The position numbers and the translations under genes are program-made. A stretch of DNA of 64,000 nt from Adiantum capillus-veneris (Eukaryota > Streptophyta > Polypodiopsida > Polypodiales > Pteridaceae): positions 145,770,140-145,834,139 of the forward strand of contig CM043955.1 in assembly GCA_014529385.2 (NCBI GenBank), written 5' to 3'. Positions 11,750-22,824 of the stretch are shown here, piece after piece (position 1 is the stretch's first letter; each line of letters begins with the position of its first letter). Under the pieces are notes generated by a model. It searched no databases and was not told where the DNA came from. It saw only the letters and a program-made list of their open reading frames with translations.

Positions 11750-12881
11750 GATGGCAAAAATTGTCTTAACCGCAGGAATTTGGTGGCCTACATTTCACAT
11801 GGATGCCGAAGAGTTTGTAAAGCGTTGTGATGCATGCCAACGCACAAAGATACCAATAAAAAGAGACAAGATGCCATTACGACCAATGATGGGGGCAAGA
11901 GCATTTGCAAAGTGGGGCATTGATTTTGTGGGACCTATATCACCCCCTGCATATCGTACCCATACCCAATATATCATTGTGGCCACAGACTATCTCACAA
12001 AATGGGTCGAAGCCAAAGCAACACAAAAAGCTGATGCACGCACCACGGCACAATTTTTGTATGAGAATGTTTTTGTACGTTACGGGTTACCAATAGAAAT
12101 TGTCAGTGACCGTGGAACACATTTTCTCAATGAAGTCATTGAATATCTGCTAGAGGAATTCATGGTCATACATAGGAAATCAGCACCATACCATCCACAG
12201 GCCAATGGGCAAGCTGAGGCCACAAATAAAACACTATGCAAGGTTCTCACCAAAATAGTGTCAGAATCAAGAACAGATTGGGATCAGCAACTACACTCAA
12301 CACTATGGGCATACAGGGTAGCTTACAAAACATCAATAGGAACAACACCATACAACATGGTGTTTGGCCTAAATGCTATACTACCCATAGAGTTTTTAAT
12401 CCCAACTCTACGAGTAGCAACAAGCTTGGAATGGACAGGGCATGAGCTCTCTTCGAGGATTGATGATCTTGAAAAGCTGGATGAACTCCGCTTTTGAGCT
12501 GTCGCGTCAATCTATGCTAAAAAGAGAAGACAAAAGGAATTTTTTGACAAGCATGTGCGTACCAAAGAGTTTAAAACAGGTGATTACGTACTTGTTTATA
12601 CCTTAAAACAACATGCCAAGAAACTTAAAAGGCGAGGACTGGGACCATTTGTGATTAGTGATCTATCACAAAGTGGATCTGTCAAGCTTGCTACATTAGC
12701 AGGTGAAGAAATGCCAAACTAGATTAGTGGATGTCGACTGAGGAGGTATCATCTACCACTCACACAAGAGATGCTCCAACAAATTCATCAAGGAAAACAA
12801 CGAATGAAGGAAAAAGAGAGAGTGCGGGAGGAAGCTCAAGCCGAAGCACAAGAACGCATTGCAAAAAGAAGGCTTCTGTGA
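11724..12881 (+). pseudogene. Inner element integrase
   Basis: Frame 3, one base out of phase with RT because of an extra T in the run at 11732-11738. The zinc domain is present (GGHF, then CDACQRT). The core shows GIDFVGP, IVATDYLTKWVEA, IVSDRGTHF and HPQANGQAEATNK, which supply the D, D, E catalytic residues. The C-terminal GPF/Y-type segment is RRGLGPFVI near 12635. Stops at 12495 (TGA), 12720 (TAG) and 12879 (TGA) interrupt the frame, which otherwise continues unbroken into the second protease-like domain. It would insert the cDNA and generate the 5-bp duplication. Confidence 0.9.
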
Positions 12882-14021
12882 CAACAACAAAAAAGTGGAG
12901 CACCATTGCGAATCAATGCCATTCGACTGACTGAGTTGGAGGAGGAAACAGTGGAGCCAATAATTGCGGTCAAAGTGGGCAACAATCAAGTGGGATCAAC
13001 AGCTTTGCTTGATTCGGCGGGTGCTCAAGAAAATTTGATCTCTTACGGATTATACCAACAGCTCACAGTCACAGATCAACTTCATCCTACTCCCCAAGTG
13101 CTGGAAAGTAGCACATCACACCCATTGACAACATTGGGATGGACTATATTGCATGTACAGATACATCAATATATCTATCCACACAAATTCTATGTGGTGA
13201 CAGATGAAAGCACACAACACCCAATGATGCTTGGGCAACCTTGGCAAAAAGCATACAATGTGCAGATAGATTGGAAAGCAAAGGCGGTCAAAATTCAACA
13301 TGAAAATGAACAACAGGTGATAGCTTTTGCTCAGCAATACCATCATGCTCAACTGCAAGCCATGCAATCACTGGCAATAGAGCCAAAAACACGAATGCCA
13401 TCAATGAACAACAGGAAACCCGAGACCAAATATCAGGTAAAATCCAACCATGCTAATTACAGACAGATGAAGTCACTGGCCACAATGCAAAAATCTAGGC
13501 TACCAAAACAAGGTAAACAAGTATGGATGCGGAAGGATAGAAATGCAATGGCAGAAAAACAACAATGTAACAAACGGATTCCAACAAAGCAGACGGTTCA
13601 ACCCCAAAACAAGGGCATAAAACGAATGTGGATCCCAAAGAAAATGCTTAGCCATAACCCAAATTTCACTCAGATTTGGATACCAAAGCAAAAGAAACTA
13701 CCTGCAGTACAAGCAACAATGGAAGGCAGACAGCTGCATTTCAAAAAGGAGAACCGACATAAGTGGATGCCGATGAAAGACAAACCAGTGGCAAACAAGA
13801 AAGAGCCAAACCATCTACAAAAATCGACAGCAACAAAATACCAGTGGAAAGCCATAGCCATTACATCCCAGCCACTTCTATCTTTAGATACAGCTACGAC
13901 TCCATCAACAGTGTCGGCAAAGCAATTGCTTCTTGCCAAAAAGACAATTAAACAGAGAGCAGTAGAGTTACAGTTGTTACTTGCAAAGAAAGCAGGAAAC
14001 CTCGACGGCGAATGCCAATAA
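12882..14021 (+). pseudogene. Second retropepsin-like domain plus WxPK-repeat tail, downstream of integrase
   Basis: Open in the same frame as integrase, from the TGA at 12879 to 14021. Residues encoded at about 12950-13330 have the retropepsin layout: EPIIAVKVGNNQVGS, TALLDSAGAQENLIS with the candidate catalytic Asp at 13011, a TLGWTILHVQI middle strand, and MMLGQPWQ matching the LGxPx flap-end motif. The triplet is DSA rather than DSG/DTG, so activity is doubtful. The remaining 230 residues are very basic and Gln/Lys-rich with spaced tryptophan motifs (VWMRKD, MWIPKK, IWIPKQ, KWMPMK). It could be a duplicated protease that serves structurally, or an RNA/DNA-binding tail. The ancestral product was probably the C-terminus of Pol. 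Confidence 0.7.
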
Positions 14022-15811
14022 GCATTTTGCTTATTCCCTTCTCTTGCACAGCATTAATTTTTCCATGCATTGACTGAGTATGCATAAAATAGGGCCACAT
14101 TAATCGGCCAAGCATTAGCACAACTTTTTCAAACTATGCACGGCACATACTCCGAGGCGAAACCTTGTCGTCCAAGAGAACTCCGGCTAGGAGGGGGGGA
14201 GGCATTCTAGAGGCGCTCTCAAATGCGGAACCAATGACAGAAACAACAAAAAAGGACATGATTTTCGACTATTTTAAGGGTTTTTGTTTGATTGTGAAAT
14301 TTTCTGGAGTAACCCAAGCACATATGCCCTTATACAGCATGAATCTACAGGTATATGGGGCCAAACGCCAAATCAAGTCCCTAGGTGTGTGTATATAAGT
14401 AGAAATAGCCATTTTTCGGACAAAATATTGATAAAACGGAGAAATCCAGCCATAAAAATTGCATGTGAGTGTATATAATGTGTTGCGGTGATGTTTTTAA
14501 ATTATTATGATTTTTGGGGATTTTTTGGATTTGATTTGCTATTTTCCTTTTAATTTTATTAATTTTCGGTAGAAAAACTTCAAAAATACAAAAAGCAGGT
14601 GAAAAATAGTCGTAATGAAAAACAAAACATATGGTGATGATCAGTGACTATAGGAAAACCTATGGTACAGCGGGGGTGCAATTATGAGACTGGAGCAGAA
14701 AGCGTGTTTTGGCCAGGTTTTGACCGAAATGCCAAATTTCTGGTAAATAGAGCAAACGGAGTCCAAATCAAGAAATTTTTGAGCCTAAACCGCATCTTGC
14801 AAGAAGATAGGAGCACATGTCAAATTTCATGAAAAGTGGTTCGGGGACCTCCATTATAAGAAATTTTCACCCCAATTTTAGCTCATTTTCACTATTGACT
14901 TTGTGGAGAAAGCTTCTGCCACCTAGAGCGGATCGACTTTCCAGAAACTTCTATGACGCACACGACTACCCGACGAGCTCCAGACATGAGAGGTAGGCTC
15001 ACCACCTTGAGCTTTTCGCGCATGTTTGTCGTTATGTCGCGAAAACTAGCGTAGGGGTCACACACAAAGCGAGCGGTAGAGACCTACAAGTAGAGACGGC
15101 GGCCTAACGGCTAACCCGAAAGCAACAAGACTTCATCAGCAGCTTACCCTAGTCTAGGAGACCAGTCCTGGATTGCCAAAGGTAGTGGGAAACCATCGGG
15201 AAAACCCTAATTCCCAGAAACCCGCAAGAGGCCACCAAATGGGAAATCGGCGAAACGGCGACCAAATACTACCAAAATTCATGGGTAGGAACATCTCGAC
15301 ATGCTCAACAAGTCTATATGACCCGCATGACCAAAAAGTGACCCGAAGCGGCACTAAACCTCAGAAACGGCATCAGACACATAAAGAGTCAAAATGCACT
15401 TGCGGCCAAACCGCAAGTCCGTTTGCCACCAAACTTCACGAGCGGCTTTCCTAGACCATCAACAACCAAGTCCTATGGTGGAAGACCACCACAAATCATC
15501 AAAGGTATGTAAACGCAACCATGGGTGCTTCTAGAGCGACAAATTGCCAAATGGAGCTCTGGTGAAGCCAAAGTCAACAAAAACCATATGGCAAGGATCC
15601 CCAAGGGATCGGGAAGCTATGGAGACCAACATCGAGAAATTTCATCGCCAAAAAGCACTCCAAAAGTCAAAAAACGGCTCGGAGGCTCTGAAGTCCACAC
15701 AGGGAGTTATACTCTATCCATTTGACTTTTTTGTTGAAATTAGGCTCAAAAGGGACCTAGGGGGGCAAAGGGCAAGCACTGGCAGCACTAGCACTAAAAA
15801 AAATCACCAGG
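14022..15811. other. Inner element non-coding region between pol and palindrome block B
   Basis: About 1.8 kb with only short chance ORFs. It is AT-rich around 14500-14640 and more GC-balanced around 14900-15500. I see no LTR, polypurine tract or recognised domain in it. It may hold a splice or promoter signal for the downstream ORF. Confidence 0.5.
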
Positions 15812-16809
15812 AGACATCCTACACGTAGCATGTCTCAGGGGCACTTTTTGGCACAAACCTCAACAATTTTTGTCATGCACTTGTTCTGAATGACATTTAC
15901 AATCCATACACCAAGTTTCATCACATTTGGACCAGATTTGACCTCATATGCATGGAAAAATACAAAGTTAGGGCATAGAGGCAATAATGGGCCATTGACC
16001 TACCAAATCTTGTCCAAATCTCATGAAACTTGCACAACACACTCACATACACATCAGCAAACAATCTGTGTGGTCAGGGAGAAAAAAGGATGAAATAGAC
16101 ATCCTACGCTTAGGATGTCTAATGGACCTTTTTGGCATGGAAGGGATGTTTTATCATTCCAGATCTAATTACCTCATCATCAAGAGCCCATATGACAAGT
16201 TTGAAGCCATTCTAATCACTTGTGATCCCCAACACCTTCAAGATACACTTTTTGAGCCCAAAAACACCTCACAAAGCCTTACAAGCATCAAATCTTGTCC
16301 AAATTCAAATCCAAGAACCGGGCCATGCTCCATAGGCCAAGGACAACCCACAGAACAAGTTTCATGCAATTCTAATGAAAAAGACATCCTACGCATAGGA
16401 TGTCTCCAGCATAAATTTAGCCTTCTGTGCAAGGAATGACATCATGGGAGCCAATACCATGGTGCAATGAGCCCATATACCAATTTTCAACCCATTTGGA
16501 CATCAATTGCTACCTATGATGGACATTCTACCCAAATTGTGACCTAAAGCCTGATCAGCCCAAAAATCCACTGTATGATATCCAAATTCAAATCCAAGCA
16601 TATAGCCATGTTCCATGAGCCTTACACTACCTGCATGTCAAGTATGAACCAATTCTGATGAAAAAGACATCCTACGCATAGGATGTCTAAATAGAAATTT
16701 TTGGCCAAATTTGCACTATGAGCACATGCAGAGCTTCACAAGTTCCTTTTAAGCTATAATTTCAATTTTCAAGTCATTTGGATAAGTAAAACTCAGTTTC
16801 GCAGCTAAT
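15812..16809. repeat. Palindrome block B: about 285-bp degenerate tandem repeats, each headed by the 24-bp palindrome
   Basis: Copies lie at 15812-15835 (one arm change), 16097-16120, 16382-16405 and 16665-16688. The spacings are 285, 285 and 283 bp. Text between copies is alignable (for example AATCTTGTCCAAATTCAAAT in unit 2, with close relatives in units 1 and 3, and CTGATGAAAA or CTAATGAAAA just before copies), so these are diverged tandem units with the palindrome as the best conserved part. The last unit runs into the ATG of the 16810 ORF, so the array occupies the upstream region of that gene. A 138-codon ORF at 16023-16439 overlaps the array and is probably accidental. Confidence 0.9.
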
Positions 16810-19479
16810 ATGGAAAAAAACACTAACTTTGGATTACTGAGTGCAACAGGATCTATGGTAGCCTCGAAGTCACCGGCAAAGAAGAAAAGAATGACAATCA
16901 AAGATTATCTGGACGAGGTGGAACCCTTTGTCATTCCAGAAGGAACATTAAAGCCCACGAGCACCTGGATACAAGAGGATATGTTAGAGTCCAATGACCT
17001 AAAGATCTACGAGGGAGTGTTCAAAGACAATGAAGGCAATGTAATAGAGCTGCCAAGAGAGCTCAATGAATTTGTACGAAGCAAAATGGCTGGCTACTTG
17101 GAGAAAATTGACCTCCATAACTACTTCGAGGCGATACCAGCAGGGGTGGACATCAAAAGAGTATGGGATTTTGTAACAAGCATCAAAGAGGATGGAGTGG
17201 CCAAGGTGACATATTTACAAGGCAGACCAGATACAGAGATTATAATCACAGAGCGGGTTGTAGCCCATGCACTAGACCTCTCCAATCAAGGAGACAGTGT
17301 AACAAAAAGAAGGGACGAAGTCAAGGTGTACAAAGAGAAAAAGGCCAATTACACCTTTGAAGACATTGCCAACCCAAAAGTGGCAATTATGTGCCAGTTG
17401 TACAACCAGTACTTCCACATGTGCACTAAGAGGCCACAAAAGTACAGGATGCCGCCAGGTGCAATTGCCACGACGTTTACTTGGGCAATGACAAAAGGCA
17501 CCCCAAAGATAATCAACTATGCGGCATACATACATGACAACTTGGTAAAGATGGGCAACAAAAAGCCAACCTACATAGTGCCAGGAGAACTGATAACCAA
17601 GGTGGTTTATGCAGCACTACACGCTAAAGGAAGGTGGCCTGACCCACCATCTCAGAATGATTGGCTAAGGGTAAAAGAAGACAAGGAAGATGAGCCACAA
17701 AGAGCACCAAGGGTGGCTACGAGATTGAAGAGACGGTTAGAGCCAGTTGAAGAGGAGCAACCTGAGCAGAAGAAAGGAAAGAAGGAGTCTGCTCAAGTGC
17801 CGGCCAAAGAAACTAGGTCTCAAAAAGCGGCAAGACTCGAGAGGCCGATGGAGAGTTTCCGAGCAGAAAGATCCCTCAAGGGTGATTTAAACGAACTCTG
17901 GAAGCCATCTCTTGAGTCTATGTCCTGATCATCCAAAAGAGTGGAGAGGGACCGCTTTGAAGATTATATCAAGAATTTCAAGATTCTTGATGCTGCGGCG
18001 GAAAACATTCCCCATGTCCCTTTCACCGAGGAGGAAGTGGAGCAGATAAGGCAGACATTGCTAGATGAACAAGAAAGACAAGAAAGGGAAAGAAAAACAA
18101 AAGCAGACAGGGACTTAAAGGGCAAACCGGCAGCTTTACCAGATAGCCCTAAACCCATCCCACAACCATCTCCACCGCCCTCACCACCTCCTAGCAGCCC
18201 TCCACCAAAAGACAAGGAGGCTGAGGACAAACAAGAAGAAAGGCAAGCTGAGGAGCAAGAGCAAAGGCAAGAACCTGAGCCAAAGGAAGAGGCCAAGCAT
18301 GAGTCTGAGCAAAAAGGATTAGATGAGGCCTATTATGCATTTTTGGACCTGCTAGCTGCAGGCTATACAAAGGAAGAAGCTGAACTTAATGACCTCCTCA
18401 TGAATATGGGCAGAGAAGCTGAAGCGGAAACGCAGACACTCCTCAGGCAAATTGAGGAGTTGAAAGGCCAGCAACAAGCAGAGGCAGAAAGCTCAGGGCC
18501 AGCCGCCAATGAGGGCATCGACCTCGAAAATATGGCAGATCCTGTGGACACACCCATGCAAGAGGAAAGCATAGCAGGATCCTCTCAAGAGCCGCAAGAT
18601 CTAACACAAGAAGAGGAGGAAAAATTGCGTAAGGCAATAGAGGCAGAGCTAAGAGAAAGCACAAAGGAAGCCTTGGAATGGGAGCATAGGGTCTTCAAAT
18701 CTATGACAATTCAGAAGATCATCGCCAGCAATCTCAGGCGCGAGTGGCTTCAACCCTCTCTCCCATATCCATTGCTGAAGTATGAAGCAGCAACAATAAA
18801 CAGGCGAATCAGAGAAGAGCCAACAGTACCTCTCTACAATGCAGACACCTCGAGGTCAGAAGGAGTTAAGCTCATAGTGGATTCTCAGCCAAAGTGGAGG
18901 AAGGCTTGGCTTACCAAGTACCCACAATACCTAATCCACTTGGTAGAGGCACCAAAACATATCAGAGACAACCTCAGCTTTTGTCCTCTACCAAGGGTTA
19001 GGACGTGGAAGGCACAAGAAATTTTGCAAAGAAGCCAACCCACTTGGCTGAATTACCCAAAGCTGTCGGGCGTGAAGGCAGGTGAGAGAATAAGTGTCCA
19101 ATACATGGTGAAAACCCTAACGGGCGCCATAAAATTGTTCACTGGCTCACCTGACCTTACATGCATTATGATGAGAAAAATCTGCAGAACCATCCTAGCA
19201 GTGTTCGAGACCTTCAAGCCGGGCCAAGTGACCGACAGCATATTCTTCTTCCAAGATACATACAGATGTGCTTATGATATGTCAGGTCAGCCTTCCAAGG
19301 AGGTGATACATGCGTTGTACCAAAGAATCATGTTTCTACCATCCTATCACCTTCAGAATTTTGAAGAAGCATTCTATATGGGGTTCTTCACCATGAATAC
19401 AGATATCTTTGGCCCGACAATGTTGAACCTACATGCAAGGTACGAATCACTGCTAAAGATGCGGGAAACGATAAGATGA
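16810..19479 (+). pseudogene. Large 3-prime ORF of the inner element (about 889 codons, one in-frame TGA)
   Basis: It starts at an ATG at 16810 and stays in frame 1 to 19479, broken only by TGA at 17926-17928. The first part (372 aa) begins with a basic stretch (SPAKKKRMTIKDYLDEV) and has a globular region containing ITERVVAHALDL and YRMPPGAIATTFTWAMTKG. This reminds me of the plant-transposon-protein domain found after pol in Athila-like elements. The second part has a proline-rich segment near 18145-18210, then about 110 residues very rich in Glu and Gln, likely coiled coil. A globular C-terminus follows (QPKWRKAWLTKYPQYL, LTGAIKLFTGSPDLTC). I see no signal peptide or membrane helix, so an envelope role is not supported. 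Function unknown. Confidence 0.75.
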
Positions 19480-19511
19480 AGCAGCTGATCAAGGCCATGT
19501 CGAGGATGACA

Positions 19512-19530
19512 TGAACAAGGAGGGGGGGGA
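19512..19530 (+). promoter_or_regulatory. Polypurine tract of the inner element
   Basis: TGAACAAGGAGGGGGGGGA directly precedes the TG of the 3-prime LTR. The G-rich run is the expected RNase H-resistant primer for plus-strand synthesis. Confidence 0.9.
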
Positions 19531-20470
19531 TGTTCGAAGCTGGACACACCCCACGGCATCTAATTACTCGGCGGACTATTATCTTTGTAATTATTCATTC
19601 ATTGAGGAAAACCCGATCTTTCACCTGTAAATATTGGGACTTACAGAAGTTTTCGGATTGTATCCCAGTTTTGATAGTTAGATTGAGTAGATGGTTGATT
19701 TTGGAACTTTAGGGTTTGAGAAGTTGTAAGGTATATATACCACTTTTTGACCTTAATGAAAAAAACCTTTTGTCATTTTAAAAAACAATTTTGAAGTCTG
19801 TGAGTGAGCGTACTGTGTACGAGAGAGAGAGAGAGTGTGAGCTTTGTCTTGACGCTACGAGTGCTACAGTGGTCGGAATCAAGTGCGGAGAAGTGCAGCG
19901 TGTTGCCCCCGACTAGAGCTACGCGCCGATACCAACATTGTGCGCGTACGGTCTAGCTTTGTGAGCTCCTTCTACGAGCTTCATCGGTTGTTTGGGTGAG
20001 CATACGTTGTCCGATTTTTCATTGCAGCATATCCACGCATTCACATTGAGTAGAACTACACATTAGGCACTTTAGATTTTGGAAACGAAGACTTGCGGAT
20101 TTCGGCCAGACATCGTACGTGTTTCTGCATCGGGTGTTTTGGGTCGTCATTTTGGTTCATAGACCTTAGGGAGAGCGGCCTATTGGTATTAGTAGGGTCT
20201 CCTTCAAGTTCTATGGTGTTTCGAGATTGTTTGATGGGTGTTCGGCTCTAGAAAGCGTTGTAGGAAGTTTCCTCTTTTGCACTCTTGAAGGCTGTGACTT
20301 AGACAATTGGTAGAGACCTCTGTAGGAATTATTTAGGAGTCGGTCGAGTGTAGATTGACACCTTATGCTTGCTTCCACGCGCCTGCGGGTCGAGCTTCAT
20401 CCTTAGCTGACATTACATGTTATGTGAGTTCTCGCTGTGCTGACGTACGTCGCGGCGTATCCGTCCAACA
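19531..20470 (+). repeat. 3-prime LTR of the inner element
   Basis: 940 bp, begins TGTTCGAAGC and ends CGTCCAACA. It is collinear with 3116-4052. The GA microsatellite near 19820 is 4 bp longer than in the 5-prime copy. The palindrome half-site is present with one change (AGACATCGTAC at 20108). Confidence 0.93.
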
Positions 20471-20475
20471 GCGAT
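20471..20475. repeat. Target site duplication GCGAT, right copy
   Basis: Matches 3111-3115 exactly and marks the point where the outer gag resumes. Confidence 0.95.
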
Positions 20476-21502
20476 CCCATTGGAGGATAATTTAATGATT
20501 CAAGGAGAAAGAGTGTGTGTTGAGCCTAAATTTATTAGCTCGCAAGCATCACGGCATCAACCAATGACCCTAAAGCCTATTGCTAAGGAGCAAAAGATAT
20601 CTGAGATGACTTTAGCAGATCTCACCAAGACTATTCAAGAGAATCTTATCGATAATCGTGCTCCGCAAAACAATCATATGTATCTAAGAAGGGAGCAACA
20701 ATGGTGCTCAGTCTGCTATGGACCGCATAGTACCAGTGAATTCCCTACTTTTAGAGTAAAATTCAATGGGAATTGCAATGCCTATGGAAGGTATGGTCAT
20801 CAAGCGAAGGATTGCATAGTATTTATATGCGCGATGGCCAATAGACCAACCTTAGCATGGACAGACACACCTCGAGTGCCTGCATTGATGCCGGCCCCAC
20901 CTCTTGAACAAACAGCACAACACATGGTCCCTAGGGCCCAAAATGTTGTTCAAACAACACCCTTACCACCTCAAGTGCTAGGACCGCAACCACCACATCC
21001 GAGAATCACTTCTGTGAATCAAGTGGGTTGTGAGTCATCTACTGCTTGTTTGGAAGGCTGTGAGGAAGATATGGACCCTAATATTGCCTATGGGGTAGAT
21101 GTGCTTGAAGAAATTCCACAATACTACATGGAGGACTATTGGGGACAAGTCAAACCTGTATATCAAGTAGCTGCTCTTGCGCCAAGAGGCCAAAATATCA
21201 ATTACACTGCTAAGAGACCACCTCTTCAATGCTATGAGTGTGGAGGTCCACATCGTGTAGCCAAGTGTCCTATTAGGCTACAAAAGAACGCCACACTAAT
21301 GCAAACCAATCAAGCAAGCACGTCTACAATGCCAATACTCATGTGTAATCAATGTGGCATAGATCATTTGATTGCCCAATGTCCAAATAATACAAATGCA
21401 CCGAAGATCACGTCATTAAACTTGATTGAAGTTACCGAGGAGCCATCACAAAGTACACATGTGATACCAGTAAATGTACTCACACGATCGATGCTTCATT
21501 AA
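20471..21502 (+). pseudogene. Outer element gag, C-terminal part with zinc knuckles
   Basis: Continuation of the gag frame interrupted at 3110 (PLEDNLMIQGERVCVEPK at the start). A first Cys-rich region, CSVCYGPH...CNAYGRYGHQAKDC (20707-20820), is followed by a Pro-rich linker. Two CX2CX3HX4C knuckles, CYECGGPHRVAKC (about 21232) and CNQCGIDHLIAQC (about 21342), match those of the inner element in type and spacing. The frame ends in TAA at 21500-21502 and stays open for another 40 codons. The two elements share a lineage but differ too much to be the same family. Confidence 0.85.
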
Positions 21503-22824
21503 CAAAATTATATCCTTGAGGAAAGAGACACGGAATCAATTGCCCAATCTCAGAAAAAGAAGAAAACACGAAGGAAGAGATCGCAAAAAGCAGCGAAGTC
21601 AGACCCAGTTCAAAGACCAACATAGGGACTGGCGACGACCCTGTATATATGAACGACACTAAAGAGGATTCGGATTCAGGTGAAACCATGGAAACCAAAA
21701 CAACCACTAAGATAGAAACCAACAAGGAAGATCTTCATGAGCCACAATGGCAGGGATCCAAGAAGAAGATAGGAACATATTTAAACCCTACAGAGGAGAT
21801 CGAGCGAGTCAATCAATTAAGGAGTTTGGTGGAAGATACACAAAGGGATCTAGAACTAGCACCTAGGCATATCCAGATTATAGACACCGTGTTCCCTACG
21901 CAACAACAACCTCACCAAGTCCATAGACCCTTAGCCATACCTAGTGTCATCCAAGAAGAAAGTGACTTAAAGTCATGGGAAAGTGGGCATACTCACTTCT
22001 TGATGGAAAGAATGTTTACAGAGGGACTACCTGATCCTTTTGAAGAAATGGAGATCCCATCTTCCCCACGTCAAGGGACTAAAGCCCAAAAGGGGTCGTT
22101 AAACATTGCCAAATTGATGGATTTCATGTCTTCAGAAGTCAGAACCACCATCATGTCCAAACTATATAAAGACCCTGAGCTAGTCTCAGCTCTTTGAGCC
22201 TTCCTCAATGGGGAACGAAAGATTGGGCTACCACAATTTTCATAGATGGATGGAGCTGGGGAGATGCCAATAGAGGAGGAACACGTAGATCCACAACCCA
22301 ACCTAGATGAGAACCTTGTTATAGAAATACATGTTAACAAGTTGGGATAATACTTTGAGGGTGATGAATCCAATGCAACCATACCAATCACTACTAAGGG
22401 ATTAACTGTGAAGGGAATCCTTGATGGTGGCGCTGGGATTAGCATTGTGACTAAAAATTGTTGGGAAACTATGGGAAGACCTCACCTTGCAACCACAACC
22501 ATAGTAGTGAAGATGGCCAATGGGTCTATTGTTAAACCTATTGCGATGCTAGAAGATCTCAAGATCAAGGTCTTTGGACATAAAATAAGGATTACCTTCA
22601 TTGTTATGGATTTCTCCAAACACACTATGGCATAGGAGATGATCTTAGGATGTCCTTTCATGAGGGAAGCAAAAATGATGCATGACTGGTCTAAAAACCA
22701 TGTCTACTTGCAATTCCAAGATTCTCTCATTCGAGTGGATCTTGTGAATGGTCGAGCACATCCTCTAGGAAACAGGTTTAAAATTGATCATAGATCTGAC
22801 ACCACATTTCACTTGGCCCCATGA
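21503..22824 (+). pseudogene. Outer element protease region
   Basis: After the gag stop a Lys/Arg-rich linker in frame 2 reaches a TAG near 21625, and the reading moves to frame 1 (21649 onward). Stops at 22195, 22243, 22348 and 22633 break it. The domain at 22350-22740 aligns with the inner retropepsin: YFEGDESNATIPI, then ILDGGAGISIVTK, then EMILGCPFMREAKMMHDW. The active-site triplet is DGG, not DSG or DTG, so catalysis is unlikely. No RT sequence follows. Confidence 0.8.

Larger units (their letters stand above)
3116..20470 (+). mobile_element. Inner 17.4-kb LTR retrotransposon, Athila/Tat-like Ty3/gypsy, non-autonomous
   Basis: This is a complete insertion bounded by TG...CA LTRs (3116-4052 and 19531-20470) and the GCGAT duplication. 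Order: LTR, primer site, 2-kb leader with palindromes, gag, protease, truncated RT, integrase, second protease-like domain, 1.8-kb non-coding, palindrome repeat block, large ORF, polypurine tract, LTR. The TTGGCGCC-type primer site and an extra ORF after pol are known for the Athila/Tat branch; placing it there is inference. Most of RT and all of RNase H are missing and stop codons interrupt gag and pol, so it cannot move unaided. LTR identity suggests that it is the youngest insertion of the left nest. Confidence 0.93.

Noticed and set aside
6059-14021. Endogenous pararetrovirus (caulimovirid) as an alternative for the inner element
   Set aside because: Integrase, LTRs, polypurine tract and a 5-bp duplication are present, and no movement protein is seen; this is Ty3/gypsy.
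4602-16688. Regularly spaced palindromic repeats suggesting a CRISPR array
   Set aside because: Spacing is about 285 bp with inter-unit similarity, the host is a plant and the repeats lie inside an LTR retrotransposon; no cas genes.
16810-19479. Calling the 3-prime ORF an envelope protein because of its position
   Set aside because: No signal peptide, membrane helix or cysteine pattern visible; left as unknown.
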